The position numbers and the translations under genes were made by a program. A stretch of DNA of 64,000 nt from Planctomyces sp. (GTDB taxonomy: Bacteria; Planctomycetota; Planctomycetia; Planctomycetales; Planctomycetaceae): contig JAHBXW010000002.1 of assembly GCA_019636235.1 (NCBI GenBank), positions 391,911 through 455,910 of the forward strand, given 5' to 3'. Of the stretch, positions 8,965 through 18,067 are shown piece after piece (positions within the stretch are counted from its first letter, which is position 1; each line of letters begins with the position of its first letter). The notes beneath the pieces were generated by a model. The model was not told the origin of the DNA and did no database searches. It was given only the letters and a program-made list of their open reading frames with translations.

Positions 8965-9264
8965 GGCGGTTCCTTCCGGACAACGGGAGTGGCGAGCGGA
9001 CGCCGCCCCGCGAACTCATGTCCCGGCAGGGGCGGAGGCGTCGGGCTCGGGCGGGCTGCTGCCATGTCATCGGCAGCTTACGCCGCGCCGGTTCCGCGAG
9101 ATCGAAGAGATCAGCGGCCCGCAGGAACGCATCGTTCCAACTGGTCCGGTCGTAGCGGCCCGGCAATGGAAATGCGTCTCGAATCGCCCGGAGTCTTTTT
9201 CAGCGCGATGCTGCGTTTGGCGCAATCGCCAGAGATCGTGGGTGGGAGGGGGCCGGCGGGACGT

Positions 9265-9942
9265 TCAGGGAAGCCGGGCGAGCGGGCCTGCGTCGTCCGC
9301 GACGGGCAGCGCGAAGAAATCGGCAGGCTTTGCCGGTTCCGGCCGCTCGGCATGCTGCGGCAACCGGACTTCGCCGCCCGTTCGACGCAGAAAGTTCGCG
9401 ATCAGCAGATGCCCGCCTTCAGTCAGCACCGACTCAGGATGGAACTGCAGGCCCGCGACCGGCCAGTCGCGATGCTCCAGGCCCATGATGGCCCCGTCGT
9501 CGCTGCGGGCGGTGACGCGGAGCGCCCCCGGCAGATTCCCCTGGTCGACGATCAGCGAGTGATACCGCGCCGCCGTGAGCGGCTGCGGCGCTCCCTCGAA
9601 CAGGCCGCGGCCTTCATGGGCGATGAGCGACGTCCGTCCGTGGATCGGCCGGCCGGATTCCACGACGCGTCCGCCGAGCGCCTCGGCGATCGCCTGATGT
9701 CCCAGGCAGACTCCCAGAATCGGAATCGTCGGCCCCAGTTCGCGGACGATGTCCATCGAGACGCCCGCCTGCCGGGGCGTGCAGGGGCCGGGAGACAGAA
9801 TGATCCCCCGGGGCCCCAGGGCGGCGATGTCGTCGAGCGACACGGCGTCGCTGCGGACGACCCGCGTCTCCGCCCCCAGCTCGACGACATACCGCGCGAG
9901 GTTGTGGACGAAGCTGTCGTAGTTGTCAATCAACAGGATCAC
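9265..9942 (-). CDS. Glutamine amidotransferase, anthranilate/aminodeoxychorismate synthase component II
   Basis: A 225-residue class I glutamine amidotransferase supplying ammonia for anthranilate (TrpG) or 4-amino-4-deoxychorismate (PabA). The start ILLIDNYDSFVHNLARY is diagnostic. Cys79 in GVCLGHQ is the nucleophile; His168 and Glu170 in QFHPESVLTEGG complete the triad. The PGPCTPRQAG oxyanion segment is intact. The start is GTG at 9942, 17 bases inside the end of the upstream Ser/Thr kinase gene, so translation is probably coupled. No partner trpE/pabB is nearby, so TrpG versus PabA cannot be decided; many bacteria use one subunit for both. The last 25 residues extend past the usual family end. 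Confidence 0.9.
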   Translation of the reverse strand: MILLIDNYDSFVHNLARYVVELGAETRVVRSDAVSLDDIAALGPRGIILSPGPCTPRQAGVSMDIVRELGPTIPILGVCLGHQAIAEALGGRVVESGRPIHGRTSLIAHEGRGLFEGAPQPLTAARYHSLIVDQGNLPGALRVTARSDDGAIMGLEHRDWPVAGLQFHPESVLTEGGHLLIANFLRRTGGEVRLPQHAERPEPAKPADFFALPVADDAGPLARLP

Positions 9943-11590
9943 TGTCGGTCGACTCGGGTTCAGGGGCCGCCTGCGTGCGGGAGAAGACGCTCGTCGGACT
10001 GGCGAGGCGCCGCTCGGCGAACTCGACCTGCTGCCGGAACTCGGGAATGTTTCCGTACAGCGTGACGATGCTCTTCCAGGTTTCCTGGGCTTTCAGCTCC
10101 TCTCCAGAGCGGTAGGCGGCGTCGGCCGTCCTGAGCTTCTCGTTCACGAATGCCACGCGATCGGTCTCGCCCCCCAGCTCGGCGCGGATCTTTTCAGCCT
10201 GCCGCCGCGCCAGGTTCCGGAAGGGCCGCGCCGGCTCGTCGTTTTTCAGGATCGACTGCATCGCGTCGTATTTGTCGAGGGCCGTCAGCCGGTCGCCGAA
10301 CCGCTCGTAATTGCGGGCCGCCAGCCACAACCGCTCGGCTTCGGTTTCCGCGTCCTTGCCCAGGTTGAGCCGCAGATTCAGGTTCCGCTCGGCGCGGATC
10401 GAGCCGATGTCGTCCAGCCACTGCTGAACCTGCCCGGCGTGCTGGCCTTCCGGATACCGGGACTTCAACCGGTTCAACGTGGACTCGGCCTTGAACAGGT
10501 CGTCGGGGTTGCCCGACTGGACGATGGACTGCGCTTCGGCGAACAGCTTGGCTTCGCTGGCGGGCCACACCGCCCAGGCCGCGCCCGACACGACGACGAT
10601 GAGGCACAACGCGAGGAACCAGGCGCGCTCCCAGACCGGCGTCGTCGCCGTCCGCTTCTTTTTTTTCTTCTGGGACAGCGACTTCGTGACGAGCGCGCCT
10701 CCCTCGATCGTCACCCCGCCGCCGGCCTTCGTCGCGCCGACGACCGACTTCTGCTCGGCCGCTTTGGTCTTCACTTCCTCCAGACGCACCTGCACGGCGA
10801 GGGCGTCGAACGGCCGGTCGTCGGGGCTTTTCTCCAGCAGGTCGTGGATCAGTTCCTCGAGCCATACCGGAGTCTGCCAGGCGACCTCGCGGACCGACGG
10901 CGGGTCCTCGTCGAGGTGCTTGAACAGGATTTCGGGCTGCGTCTCGGCCGCGAACGGCGGCTTGCCGGCAAGCATTTCGAACAGCACGCAGCCGAGGGCG
11001 TACAGGTCGGTCTTGCGGCTGATGGGGTGCTTGCCGGTGATCTGTTCCGGGGCCATATAGGCCATGGTGCCGACGGTCTTCCCGGCCTGGGTGAGCGCGG
11101 TGGCCTCGGTGTCGCGGGCGATGCCGAAGTCGCTGAGTTTCAACGTGCCATTGGAGGCGACGAGAAGATTGGCGGGCTTGAGGTCGCGGTGGATCACGCC
11201 GGCCGCGTGCGCGTGTTCCAGCGCCTTGGCGATCTGGATGCCATATTCGACCGTCTGTTCCCAGACGAGCGGACCCTTCTCCCTGATAAGCTTGTCGAGC
11301 GCGCCGGAGGGGACGAGCTCCATCGCATACCAGCGCTGCGAGCCGCTGGTGCTGCCGCCGTAGTAGCGGATGATGTGCGGATGTTTGAGCTTCTGCAGGA
11401 TCGCCATCTCGCGTTCGAACCGCTGGGCGACCTTGGGATCGGCGATCAGGTCGGGGGCCAGCATCTTGAGCGCGACCTGCTGCCCCGTCTTGAGATACGT
11501 GGCGCGGTACACCATGCCCATGCCGCCGACGCCCAGTCTGTCGCTCAACTCAAACGGACCGACGCGACGCGGAGTCGATTCAGCGGACAT
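9926..11590 (-). CDS. Membrane-anchored serine/threonine protein kinase
   Basis: A 554-residue Hanks-type kinase. The glycine loop is LGVGGMGMVYRA, the ATP lysine is K42 (VALKML), the catalytic loop HRDLKPANLL carries Asp136, the metal motif DFG is at 154-156 and the APE-equivalent is MAPEQ. A basic KKKKKK stretch precedes one transmembrane helix (about 324-342). The roughly 200-residue extracytoplasmic part is helical and TPR/coiled-coil-like (LFAEAQSIVQSGNPDDLFKAESTLNRL, ARRQAEKIRAELGG). It is probably a sensor kinase of planctomycete type. Its 3' end overlaps the amidotransferase gene by 17 bp, implying co-expression but not a proven functional link. Confidence 0.93.
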   Translation of the reverse strand: MSAESTPRRVGPFELSDRLGVGGMGMVYRATYLKTGQQVALKMLAPDLIADPKVAQRFEREMAILQKLKHPHIIRYYGGSTSGSQRWYAMELVPSGALDKLIREKGPLVWEQTVEYGIQIAKALEHAHAAGVIHRDLKPANLLVASNGTLKLSDFGIARDTEATALTQAGKTVGTMAYMAPEQITGKHPISRKTDLYALGCVLFEMLAGKPPFAAETQPEILFKHLDEDPPSVREVAWQTPVWLEELIHDLLEKSPDDRPFDALAVQVRLEEVKTKAAEQKSVVGATKAGGGVTIEGGALVTKSLSQKKKKKRTATTPVWERAWFLALCLIVVVSGAAWAVWPASEAKLFAEAQSIVQSGNPDDLFKAESTLNRLKSRYPEGQHAGQVQQWLDDIGSIRAERNLNLRLNLGKDAETEAERLWLAARNYERFGDRLTALDKYDAMQSILKNDEPARPFRNLARRQAEKIRAELGGETDRVAFVNEKLRTADAAYRSGEELKAQETWKSIVTLYGNIPEFRQQVEFAERRLASPTSVFSRTQAAPEPESTDSDPVD

Positions 11591-11707
11591 GGCGGCTGCC
11601 GGTCAACGACAGGAAAGGGGAACGCGGAAACGGCGGCGCCATCTCGGCCGCCGCCGTGAAGCTCGCTTGTAGTTCCTGAGCCGCAGGGGTTGCAACAGCG
11701 GCCCGAT

Positions 11708-14107
11708 TCACTCCCCGGCGGCCACCGGACCCGGCGCGGGCGTGGACGGAACCGACGGCGCCGCGGGTTCCTCCAGGCTCTCCAGAGGCAGCGACAGCAG
11801 CCGCTGAGACTCCTGCAGCAGGAACTCCGCGTCCATGAAGGGCTCCGGCCCGATGTCCATCCAGCGCAATCGGCGGCGACTGTCGATCAGGAACGTCCCG
11901 TGCAGCGGACGCTGTTCAAAATCGTCGAAGCACCGGAAGGCCCGGAACGCGTCCAGCGGCTGGTCGGACAGCAGCGTCAGCGGCAGGTCCCCCTCGGGAA
12001 GCGTGGCGTCCTGTCGCCAGTCGCGGACTGACAACGCGATGTTCTCCACCGGGTCGACGCTGATGACGACGACGGACAGTCCCGCCTGCTGGAAGCGCGG
12101 CGCGGCGGCCGCGAATGTCTTGAGCTGCTCATTGCAGTGCAGGCAGCTGGCCCCCAGCGAGAACAGCGCGACGACCGGCCGGCCGGCGGCGTCGGCCAGC
12201 GCGTGCGGCCGACCGTCCGCGTCGGGCAGCGACCAGTCGGGGCTGACGGGCGGACGCCAGACGTACGGACCGAGAGTTGCGAGGTCCGGGCGGGGGCCGA
12301 TGTCCTCGCGGGGCAGCGGGGGCAGCCGCCAGTCGTCGGGCCAGTCCAGTTCCCGGGCGATGCCGGCCAGCCGCGCGAATACGGGCGTCGTTGGATCGAT
12401 GTCGCTGGCGAGCGGCCGCAGCGTTTCGAACTCCGCCCGGGCCTCATCCCGGCGTCCGGCGGCCCACAGAATCTCGACCAGCGCGGCCCGGGGCAGCACC
12501 TGATTTTCGCTGCCGCCGACATCCGCCCGCGCCGCGTTGACGGCGCCTTCGACGTCACCGCGTTCGAGCTGGAACCGGGCCAGGAATCCCTTGTCGAACT
12601 TGCCGGCGGCGTCAAACGATTTCTGGGCGTCGTCCCAGGCGCGCGCTGCGCGGTGCACGTATCCGGCCAGTTCGGAGACTGCGGGATCGAGGTCCGCGAG
12701 GCGTCCGTTGAACTGGTTGCGGGCCGCCTCGGCCGCCTGCTTTCGTTCTTCCTCTTTCTTGCCCGCCTCGGCGGCCTCGGCGAGGGCTTTGTCGGCCGCG
12801 GTTTGCTGTTCGTGGCGAACCTCGTTCTGCCGCTGCTTGAGTTCCGTCAGAATCGCGCAGCCGGCGGTGAAGTCTCCCGAGCGGAACCGGGCTCGTCCCA
12901 ACAGCCGCAGCCGGCGGACTTGCTCGTCTTCACGATCCGTCGGCGGCAACCAGGGAGACTCGGCAAGCCGCATCGCGGCGTCCCACAGCTCGAATTCGGA
13001 AAGCACATCGCACAGACGGCGGCGGCCGAATCGGAAACTGCCATCGCCCGATGCCGTGTTGAAACCGGGATGTTGGGGGTTGGCGATCAGCCCCTGCGAC
13101 ATGCGGAGCGCGTCGGCCGCCCGGCCGACGTAGACCAGGTTTCGCACCAGCCATTCGTTGTTGTGCGCGTAGTTGTGGATCTGGTCGGGGAGAATGCGAT
13201 CGCGCTCCATGTGGGCGTGATCGACCCGGGCCGAGGCCTCCTGCTGCCAGCAGGCGTCGGGATAGCGGTTCAGCCGGGAGTAAATGTGCCCGGGCATATG
13301 CCACATGTGGGCGATGGCCGGCGCGGCGGGACCGCAGGCGGCGGCCGCTTCCAGCGCGCGCGTCGGGTTCTCGTAGTCCCAGAGATGGATGCGATAGTGA
13401 TGCGCGGGATGCTCCGGGTTCTCCCGGAAGACCTCCTTCAGCAGCGCGTCCACCGGGAAATAAGCCGTGATCGGCAGGCCGCTGCCATGGTTGTCCCACA
13501 GCAACCCGACCAGGAAGGCTTTGGCCTCGAGGTCCTCCGGGTGCGCGTCGATGATCCGCTCATACGCCTTGACGAGCGCCTTGCGACGGTCCCGGTCGCG
13601 GTCGCGTCCGCGCCCCTCTTCGTTGTCGTCCTTCTTCCGGTACTCGTGCAGCGCGTCGATGTAAAGCTGTTCGCGAGGGGACGCCTGTTCGCGGCGTTTG
13701 AAGGCCGCTTCCATGAAGCCCCGCGCGCGATCGGCGTTGTTGGCGTTGGCCATCGCCATGCCCCAGTAAGCGATCGCGCAGTCGGGGTCGAGCGCCGCGG
13801 CCTGGCGGAATGAGCGTTCCGCCTCGAAATACCAGAAGCCGTGCAGTTGCCCGACTCCCTGATCAATGAACGCCTGGACCTCGGGCTGCTGGGTGGTGGC
13901 GGGGAAGCGGACGTTGCCGGTTCCGCCCATGATCCGGGCCGCCTGCCGGGGGCCGTTGTCGAACGCCTCCCCATGCCAGGAGTGCCCGGGCGCGGGGTCC
14001 GTCTGCGCTGGGGGCGCTTCCTCAGCGGCAAGGGGGGCCGCGGCGCGCTGTGCTGTCAGCGCGGCGAAACATAACAGGGCGGCAATCCGCCAGGACCGAT
14101 TCTGCAT
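11708..14107 (-). CDS. Large secreted TPR protein with C-terminal AhpC/TSA (peroxiredoxin-like) domain
   Basis: About 799 residues. The signal peptide MQNRSWRIAALLCFAALTAQ favours the ATG at 14107; an ATG at 14146 would add 13 residues. The body (about 80-600) consists of TPR-like helices, for example GYWYFEAERSF-type and IAYWGMAMANANNADRARGF units, HHYRIHLWDYENPTRALE and the histidine-rich IAHMWHMPGHIYSRLNRYPDA. Two charged low-complexity insertions stand out: an Arg/Asp run near residue 165 and an Ala/Glu/Lys helix near 460. The C-terminal 180 residues are a thioredoxin-fold AhpC/TSA domain with CxxC (LGASCLHCNEQ) and VVVISVDPVENI. It is probably periplasmic or surface-located; the substrate is unknown. 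Confidence 0.8.
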   Translation of the reverse strand: MQNRSWRIAALLCFAALTAQRAAAPLAAEEAPPAQTDPAPGHSWHGEAFDNGPRQAARIMGGTGNVRFPATTQQPEVQAFIDQGVGQLHGFWYFEAERSFRQAAALDPDCAIAYWGMAMANANNADRARGFMEAAFKRREQASPREQLYIDALHEYRKKDDNEEGRGRDRDRDRRKALVKAYERIIDAHPEDLEAKAFLVGLLWDNHGSGLPITAYFPVDALLKEVFRENPEHPAHHYRIHLWDYENPTRALEAAAACGPAAPAIAHMWHMPGHIYSRLNRYPDACWQQEASARVDHAHMERDRILPDQIHNYAHNNEWLVRNLVYVGRAADALRMSQGLIANPQHPGFNTASGDGSFRFGRRRLCDVLSEFELWDAAMRLAESPWLPPTDREDEQVRRLRLLGRARFRSGDFTAGCAILTELKQRQNEVRHEQQTAADKALAEAAEAGKKEEERKQAAEAARNQFNGRLADLDPAVSELAGYVHRAARAWDDAQKSFDAAGKFDKGFLARFQLERGDVEGAVNAARADVGGSENQVLPRAALVEILWAAGRRDEARAEFETLRPLASDIDPTTPVFARLAGIARELDWPDDWRLPPLPREDIGPRPDLATLGPYVWRPPVSPDWSLPDADGRPHALADAAGRPVVALFSLGASCLHCNEQLKTFAAAAPRFQQAGLSVVVISVDPVENIALSVRDWRQDATLPEGDLPLTLLSDQPLDAFRAFRCFDDFEQRPLHGTFLIDSRRRLRWMDIGPEPFMDAEFLLQESQRLLSLPLESLEEPAAPSVPSTPAPGPVAAGE

Positions 14108-14154
14108 GCTGGGCAGGCCGTCTGAAGCGGCGGCGGTCCATCGCATCGCCTGAT

Positions 14155-14194
14155 GAAAACGGGGTCGCCGACGGCAGGCGCGCGTCGGCGACCC
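14155..14194 (-). terminator. Probable terminator of the TlpA-like gene
   Basis: A perfect 12-bp inverted repeat (GGGTCGCCGACG at 14162-14173, CGTCGGCGACCC at 14183-14194) with a 9-base loop lies between the stop codon of the TlpA-like gene and the start of the TPR-peroxiredoxin gene, both on the minus strand. Read in that direction the stem is followed by CGTTTTC, a weak U-tract, so termination may be partial. Confidence 0.6.
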
Positions 14195-14251
14195 GGAAGC
14201 CGCACTCCGGACGCCTTCGTTCCTCGAACGCGTCCGCAGCGAGAGTCGAAT

Positions 14252-15442
14252 TCACTCGGACTTGGGCGCTTCTTCCCCGGCCGGCTTCGGATCGGCCGGG
14301 CCGAGCAACCGCTCGAGCTGCGCCGTCAGCTCGCGACCGCGGGCTTCCAGCGACACGACCTTCCCTGCCTGATCAATCAGGATCGCCGTCGGAATGCCGC
14401 TCACGCCGTAGTGCCGGGCGATGGGGTTGTTCCAGCCCATCTGCTCTTCCTGCTCGGGGAACAGCGTCACCCAGGCGATCTGCTCCGTCTTCAGGAATTC
14501 GTCCAGCACTTCACGGCTGTCGTCCAGGCTGATGCCCACGACGTCGAAGCCTTTGCCCTTGTAGGACTCGTACAGCTCCTTGACGTGCGGGAGTTCCGCG
14601 AGGCAGGGGCCGCACCAGGTCGCCCAGAAGTCGACCAGCACGACCTTGCCTTTGTACTGGGTCAGGTCGAAATCGGCGCCGGCCAGCGTCTTGCCCTTCA
14701 CTTCCATCACATTGCCCAGCAGGCCCAGCCGCCGCCCCGTGGCCCGGAACTGCTCGACGACATCGGAGAGCCGTTCGTCCATCCGGGATTCGAAATACTT
14801 GGCGAACAGGTTGTTCGCGGCGATCGCGAGTTCCATGTCGCCGACGCGTTCGAGGTTCGTCGCCGTGGCCATCGCCAGGTCGATCCGCTCCCGCGAGATC
14901 TCCCCATCCCGCGCGTAGGCGCCGACGTCCTCGACCAGCTTCTTGCGGGCTTCCGCGTCAGCCTCGCCGATGTCCGCGATCCGGTCCGCGAAGGCGTAGA
15001 TGACGCCCCGCTCGCGCACCGGCTCGCGCTCGTCCTTGACCAGCGCTTCCACGAACTTCCTGCGGTCCTCGTCCGCCTCTTCGTCGCCGAACCGCTCGAG
15101 CTGCGACAGCACGCTGAACCGGAAATCGACCGTCATCATCAACGTCTCTTCGTCGAGTTCGCGGGCGGCGAGCTGCGAGATGGAGTCATTCACCTTCCGC
15201 AGATGCTGGCGGATGTTGGTGGGCGTCAGCGCCTTCGGCCGGGACCGGGCGAGCTGCTGCATGTAGGCCTGGATCGCTTCGGGATCGGTCCCCTCCGGCA
15301 ACTGGAAGGGGTCTGACTCTTCGGCGGGCGACTCGATGGCCGGCAGCGCGGGATCCGCGTCCTGGGCCGGCAGCATCGGCAGGGAATATGAGCACATCGC
15401 CGACGCGACAAGCGTCAGCGCAAACCGGGACCAACGTGGCAT
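14252..15442 (-). CDS. Secreted TlpA-like thioredoxin-fold protein with helical N-terminal domain
   Basis: A 396-residue exported protein. The ATG at 15442 has GGAG 7 bases upstream and opens a signal peptide (SRFALTLVASAMCSYSLPML); longer upstream frames lack both. Residues about 45-235 are an acidic helical domain with no family I recognise (LRKVNDSISQLAARELDEET, RKKLVEDVGAYARDGE). Residues about 245-385 are a TlpA/ResA thioredoxin domain with C277-G-P-C280 in VLVDFWATWCGPC, VVGISLDDSREVLDEFL and GIPTAILIDQAG. It likely acts as a periplasmic thiol-disulfide reductase. It ends before a strong hairpin and faces fba divergently across 314 bp. Confidence 0.85.
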   Translation of the reverse strand: MPRWSRFALTLVASAMCSYSLPMLPAQDADPALPAIESPAEESDPFQLPEGTDPEAIQAYMQQLARSRPKALTPTNIRQHLRKVNDSISQLAARELDEETLMMTVDFRFSVLSQLERFGDEEADEDRRKFVEALVKDEREPVRERGVIYAFADRIADIGEADAEARKKLVEDVGAYARDGEISRERIDLAMATATNLERVGDMELAIAANNLFAKYFESRMDERLSDVVEQFRATGRRLGLLGNVMEVKGKTLAGADFDLTQYKGKVVLVDFWATWCGPCLAELPHVKELYESYKGKGFDVVGISLDDSREVLDEFLKTEQIAWVTLFPEQEEQMGWNNPIARHYGVSGIPTAILIDQAGKVVSLEARGRELTAQLERLLGPADPKPAGEEAPKSE

Positions 15443-15678
15443 TCGAAAACTCCTGCGGGAATGCCGGCAGCGCGCGGCGCCGGCGGAAACAGCCTCGGAA
15501 TTCAGGATACAGGGGGGATCGCGCGTCGTGCAGTCCCGAACGCAAAAACAAATGCTGATGGGTGGAGAAATAGAAGTGAACGAATGGGAAGCATCCCGGA
15601 CGACGGGGGGACTGGGGGAAATCTGCGGCCTCGTGCTGCACGGGCGATGGGGCAATGTCCCGGTCGCCAGCCGCCCGT

Positions 15679-15707
15679 TTGCAGCCCTCCCGGCGTTCCC
15701 TTAAATT
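15679..15707 (+). promoter_or_regulatory. Putative sigma-70 promoter of fba
   Basis: TTGCAG (15679-15684) and TAAATT (15702-15707) are separated by 17 bp, 50 bp ahead of the fba start codon, in an otherwise GC-rich 314-bp divergent gap (15443-15756). I see no other structured element in the gap. The spacing is ideal and both boxes fit the consensus loosely. Confidence 0.5.
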
Positions 15708-15756
15708 CGCGGCCGTAACGCTCAAGCGGAAGTCGTTTTTGAACTGAAAGCTTCGC

Positions 15757-16782
15757 ATGCCCCTCGTCAACCTGCGCACAGTCCTGGATCACGCGGCCGA
15801 GAACTCCTACGGCGTCGCCGCGTTCAACGTGAACAACATGGAGCAGATCCAGGCCATCATGGAGGCGGCCAACGAGTGCGACGCCCCGGTGATCGTGCAG
15901 GCCTCCCGGGGAGCCCGCGCCTACTCGCAGGACAACTACCTGCGGCACCTCATGCTGGCCGCCGTGGAACTCTACCCGCACATCCCGGTCGTGATGCACC
16001 AGGACCACGGGAACAGCCCGAAGACCTGCATCAGCGCGATCGAGAACGGGTTCACCTCCGTAATGATGGACGGTTCGCTGCTGGAAGACGCCAAGACCCC
16101 TGCGCCCTATGACTACAACGTCAAGGTGACGCGCGAGGTGGTCGGCCTGGCCCACAAGCAGGGCGTTTCCGTCGAGGGCGAGATCGGCTGCCTGGGCTCG
16201 CTGGAGGAGAAGAAGCCCGCTCATGGCGCGGCGGAAAAGCACGACGCGGAGCTGGAGGAGGAGCCGCAGGCCGAAGGCGCGATGTCGCACCTCACCGATC
16301 CCGAAGAGGCGGAGCGGTTCGTGCGGGACACGCAGGTCGACGCTTTGGCCGTTGCGATCGGAACCAGCCACGGAGCCTACAAGTTCACCCGCCAGCCGGA
16401 CGGCGAAATCCTGGCGATGGGCGTCATCGAGGAGATTCATCGCCGGCTGCCGAACACGCACCTTGTCATGCACGGCAGTTCGTCGGTGCCTCAGGAACTG
16501 CAGGACGAGATCCGCAAGTACGGCGGAAAGATGAATCAGACCTGGGGCGTGCCGGTCGAGGAGATTCAGCGGGGCATCAAGCACGGCGTGCGCAAGATCA
16601 ACGTCGACACCGACAATCGCATGGCGATGACGGGCGCGATCCGCAAGGTGTTCGCCCTGACTCCCGAGAAGTTCGATCCCCGGGATTACCTGAAGCCCGC
16701 CCGCGAAGCGATGAAGAAGGTCTGCATCGACCGGATGGTCGCGTTCGGCCAGGCCGGGCACGCCCGGAAGATCAAAGTCTGA
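15757..16782 (+). CDS. fba: Fructose-bisphosphate aldolase, class II
   Basis: A 341-residue zinc aldolase that interconverts fructose 1,6-bisphosphate with glyceraldehyde 3-phosphate and dihydroxyacetone phosphate. The start [30 protein letters not shown], the zinc-site histidines in [30 protein letters not shown], the flexible acidic insert ([17 protein letters not shown]), [10 protein letters not shown] and [10 protein letters not shown] are all class II hallmarks. The length and insert point to the subtype often called 'Calvin cycle' (TIGR01521-like), although there is no RuBisCO context here, so glycolysis and gluconeogenesis is the likely role. It is followed by the diadenylate cyclase after 247 bp. 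Confidence 0.95.
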   Translation: MPLVNLRTVLDHAAENSYGVAAFNVNNMEQIQAIMEAANECDAPVIVQASRGARAYSQDNYLRHLMLAAVELYPHIPVVMHQDHGNSPKTCISAIENGFTSVMMDGSLLEDAKTPAPYDYNVKVTREVVGLAHKQGVSVEGEIGCLGSLEEKKPAHGAAEKHDAELEEEPQAEGAMSHLTDPEEAERFVRDTQVDALAVAIGTSHGAYKFTRQPDGEILAMGVIEEIHRRLPNTHLVMHGSSSVPQELQDEIRKYGGKMNQTWGVPVEEIQRGIKHGVRKINVDTDNRMAMTGAIRKVFALTPEKFDPRDYLKPAREAMKKVCIDRMVAFGQAGHARKIKV

Positions 16783-17029
16783 GACACTGGCGGCTCCAGG
16801 GCGGCGGCACGTCTGCCGTCGCCCGGATCGTCCCATGCGCCGTCGAGAGACTGCGTCGAGAGACGGGGAAACTCGCTGCGCCTGTTGACCGCGCCGGCGA
16901 TTTCCTTACACTCCGGCACGTCAGGGGCCGGTCAGTCCGCGCAGCCACTCGCCACCGCATTTCCGGCCCCCCCTCTGGTCATCGGCCAGGTTCCGGGCGC
17001 GCGCCCTGGACAGCGTCTGGAATGGGTGC

Positions 17030-17965
17030 ATGCAGCGTCTCGAATCCTCGCCGCAACTGCTCGGACTCGTGCGGGCGGCGCGCGACATCGCCGGCGTCGT
17101 CAAGGCGGCCGCGATCCTCGTGCTGGCGGATCAGGCGCTGGACTTCGGATCGCTGCGCAAGCAACTCCCCGACATCCGGTTCATTGTCGCCTCACACAAA
17201 TCCGACGTGCATGCCGCGGCGCTGGAAGACGATCTGCCGACCGTCCTGCTCAGCCACGAGCCGCAGACCCGGCAGGTGCAGCTGAGCGTGGCGCTCATTG
17301 AAGCGATCGCGGACGACCTCGTGCCCACCGGGGCCAGCGTCGTCGCCCTGTACGCCGGATTCGACCGCGAGAACATTGACTCCGTCAGCGTGATCAGCCT
17401 CACGGAACACCTCGCACGGCTCACCACGCGAGACCTGCAGCGGCTGGAAACGCAGGTGCCGCTGGGCACATTGCGGCGGGTCGTGGACCTGGCGGTCGAG
17501 ATCGGCCGGGAGGGCCGGGAAGGCAAAGCCGTCGGCACGATGTTCGTCGTCGGCAATCACCGCCGCGTGCTGCAGATGTCGCACGAGGGAGTGCATGACC
17601 CCTTCCGGGGCTACCAGAAGAAAGAGCGGACGATCAGCAATCCCCGCGTTCGCGAGAGCATCAAGGAGCTGGCGCAGATCGACGGGGCGTTCATTATTTC
17701 GTCGGACGGGTACGTCGTTTCGGCGGGGCGGATTCTGGACGCTCCCGCGGAAGGGTTGACGCTGTCCAAGGGCCTGGGCGCGCGGCATTGGGCCGCGGCG
17801 GCGATCTCCAAGGCGACCGATGCCGTGGCGATCGCCGTCTCGGAATCGACAGGAACTGTCCGGATCTTCCAGGACGGCGTCGTCGTGCTGCGGATCGAGC
17901 CGATGGACCAGGCGATGAAGTGGCAGGACGTGGACACCGAGCCGCCCGAGCCGAAGGATCGCTGA
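17030..17965 (+). CDS. Diadenylate cyclase (DAC domain) with pyruvate-kinase-C-like N-terminal domain
   Basis: A 311-residue protein. Residues about 165-290 are a DisA_N/DAC domain that makes c-di-AMP from two ATP: the DGA motif is in IDGAFIISSDGYVVSAG, and GLGARHWAAAAIS is the second motif, followed by DAVAIAVSESTGTVRIF. The usual RHR triad reads R-H-W here. Residues about 1-130 resemble the pyruvate kinase C-terminal domain (AAAILVLADQALDFGSLRK, ASVVALYAGFD), the arrangement known from archaeal DacZ rather than from DisA, CdaA or CdaS. No transmembrane segment is seen, so it is a soluble cyclase. The ATG at 17030 lacks a strong ribosome-binding site. obg follows after about 100 bp. Confidence 0.85.
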   Translation: MQRLESSPQLLGLVRAARDIAGVVKAAAILVLADQALDFGSLRKQLPDIRFIVASHKSDVHAAALEDDLPTVLLSHEPQTRQVQLSVALIEAIADDLVPTGASVVALYAGFDRENIDSVSVISLTEHLARLTTRDLQRLETQVPLGTLRRVVDLAVEIGREGREGKAVGTMFVVGNHRRVLQMSHEGVHDPFRGYQKKERTISNPRVRESIKELAQIDGAFIISSDGYVVSAGRILDAPAEGLTLSKGLGARHWAAAAISKATDAVAIAVSESTGTVRIFQDGVVVLRIEPMDQAMKWQDVDTEPPEPKDR

Positions 17966-18067
17966 GAGTTCCGCGCGGCGCCGCTGAGCGTCGAATTCCC
18001 GTGCCAGGGCATCCGCTTGGGCCCGGCGGATGCGTAAGATGGCCGCAGGCCCGTTTCGTGAGACTTC

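Noticed and set aside
7984..13813. Very long plus-strand open frames (hundreds of codons) opposite the thioredoxin-YHS, amidotransferase, kinase and TPR-peroxiredoxin genes
   Set aside because: They are antisense to genes with clear families, have Arg/Ala-rich, motif-free products and no ribosome-binding sites. High GC removes stop codons from the complementary frames.
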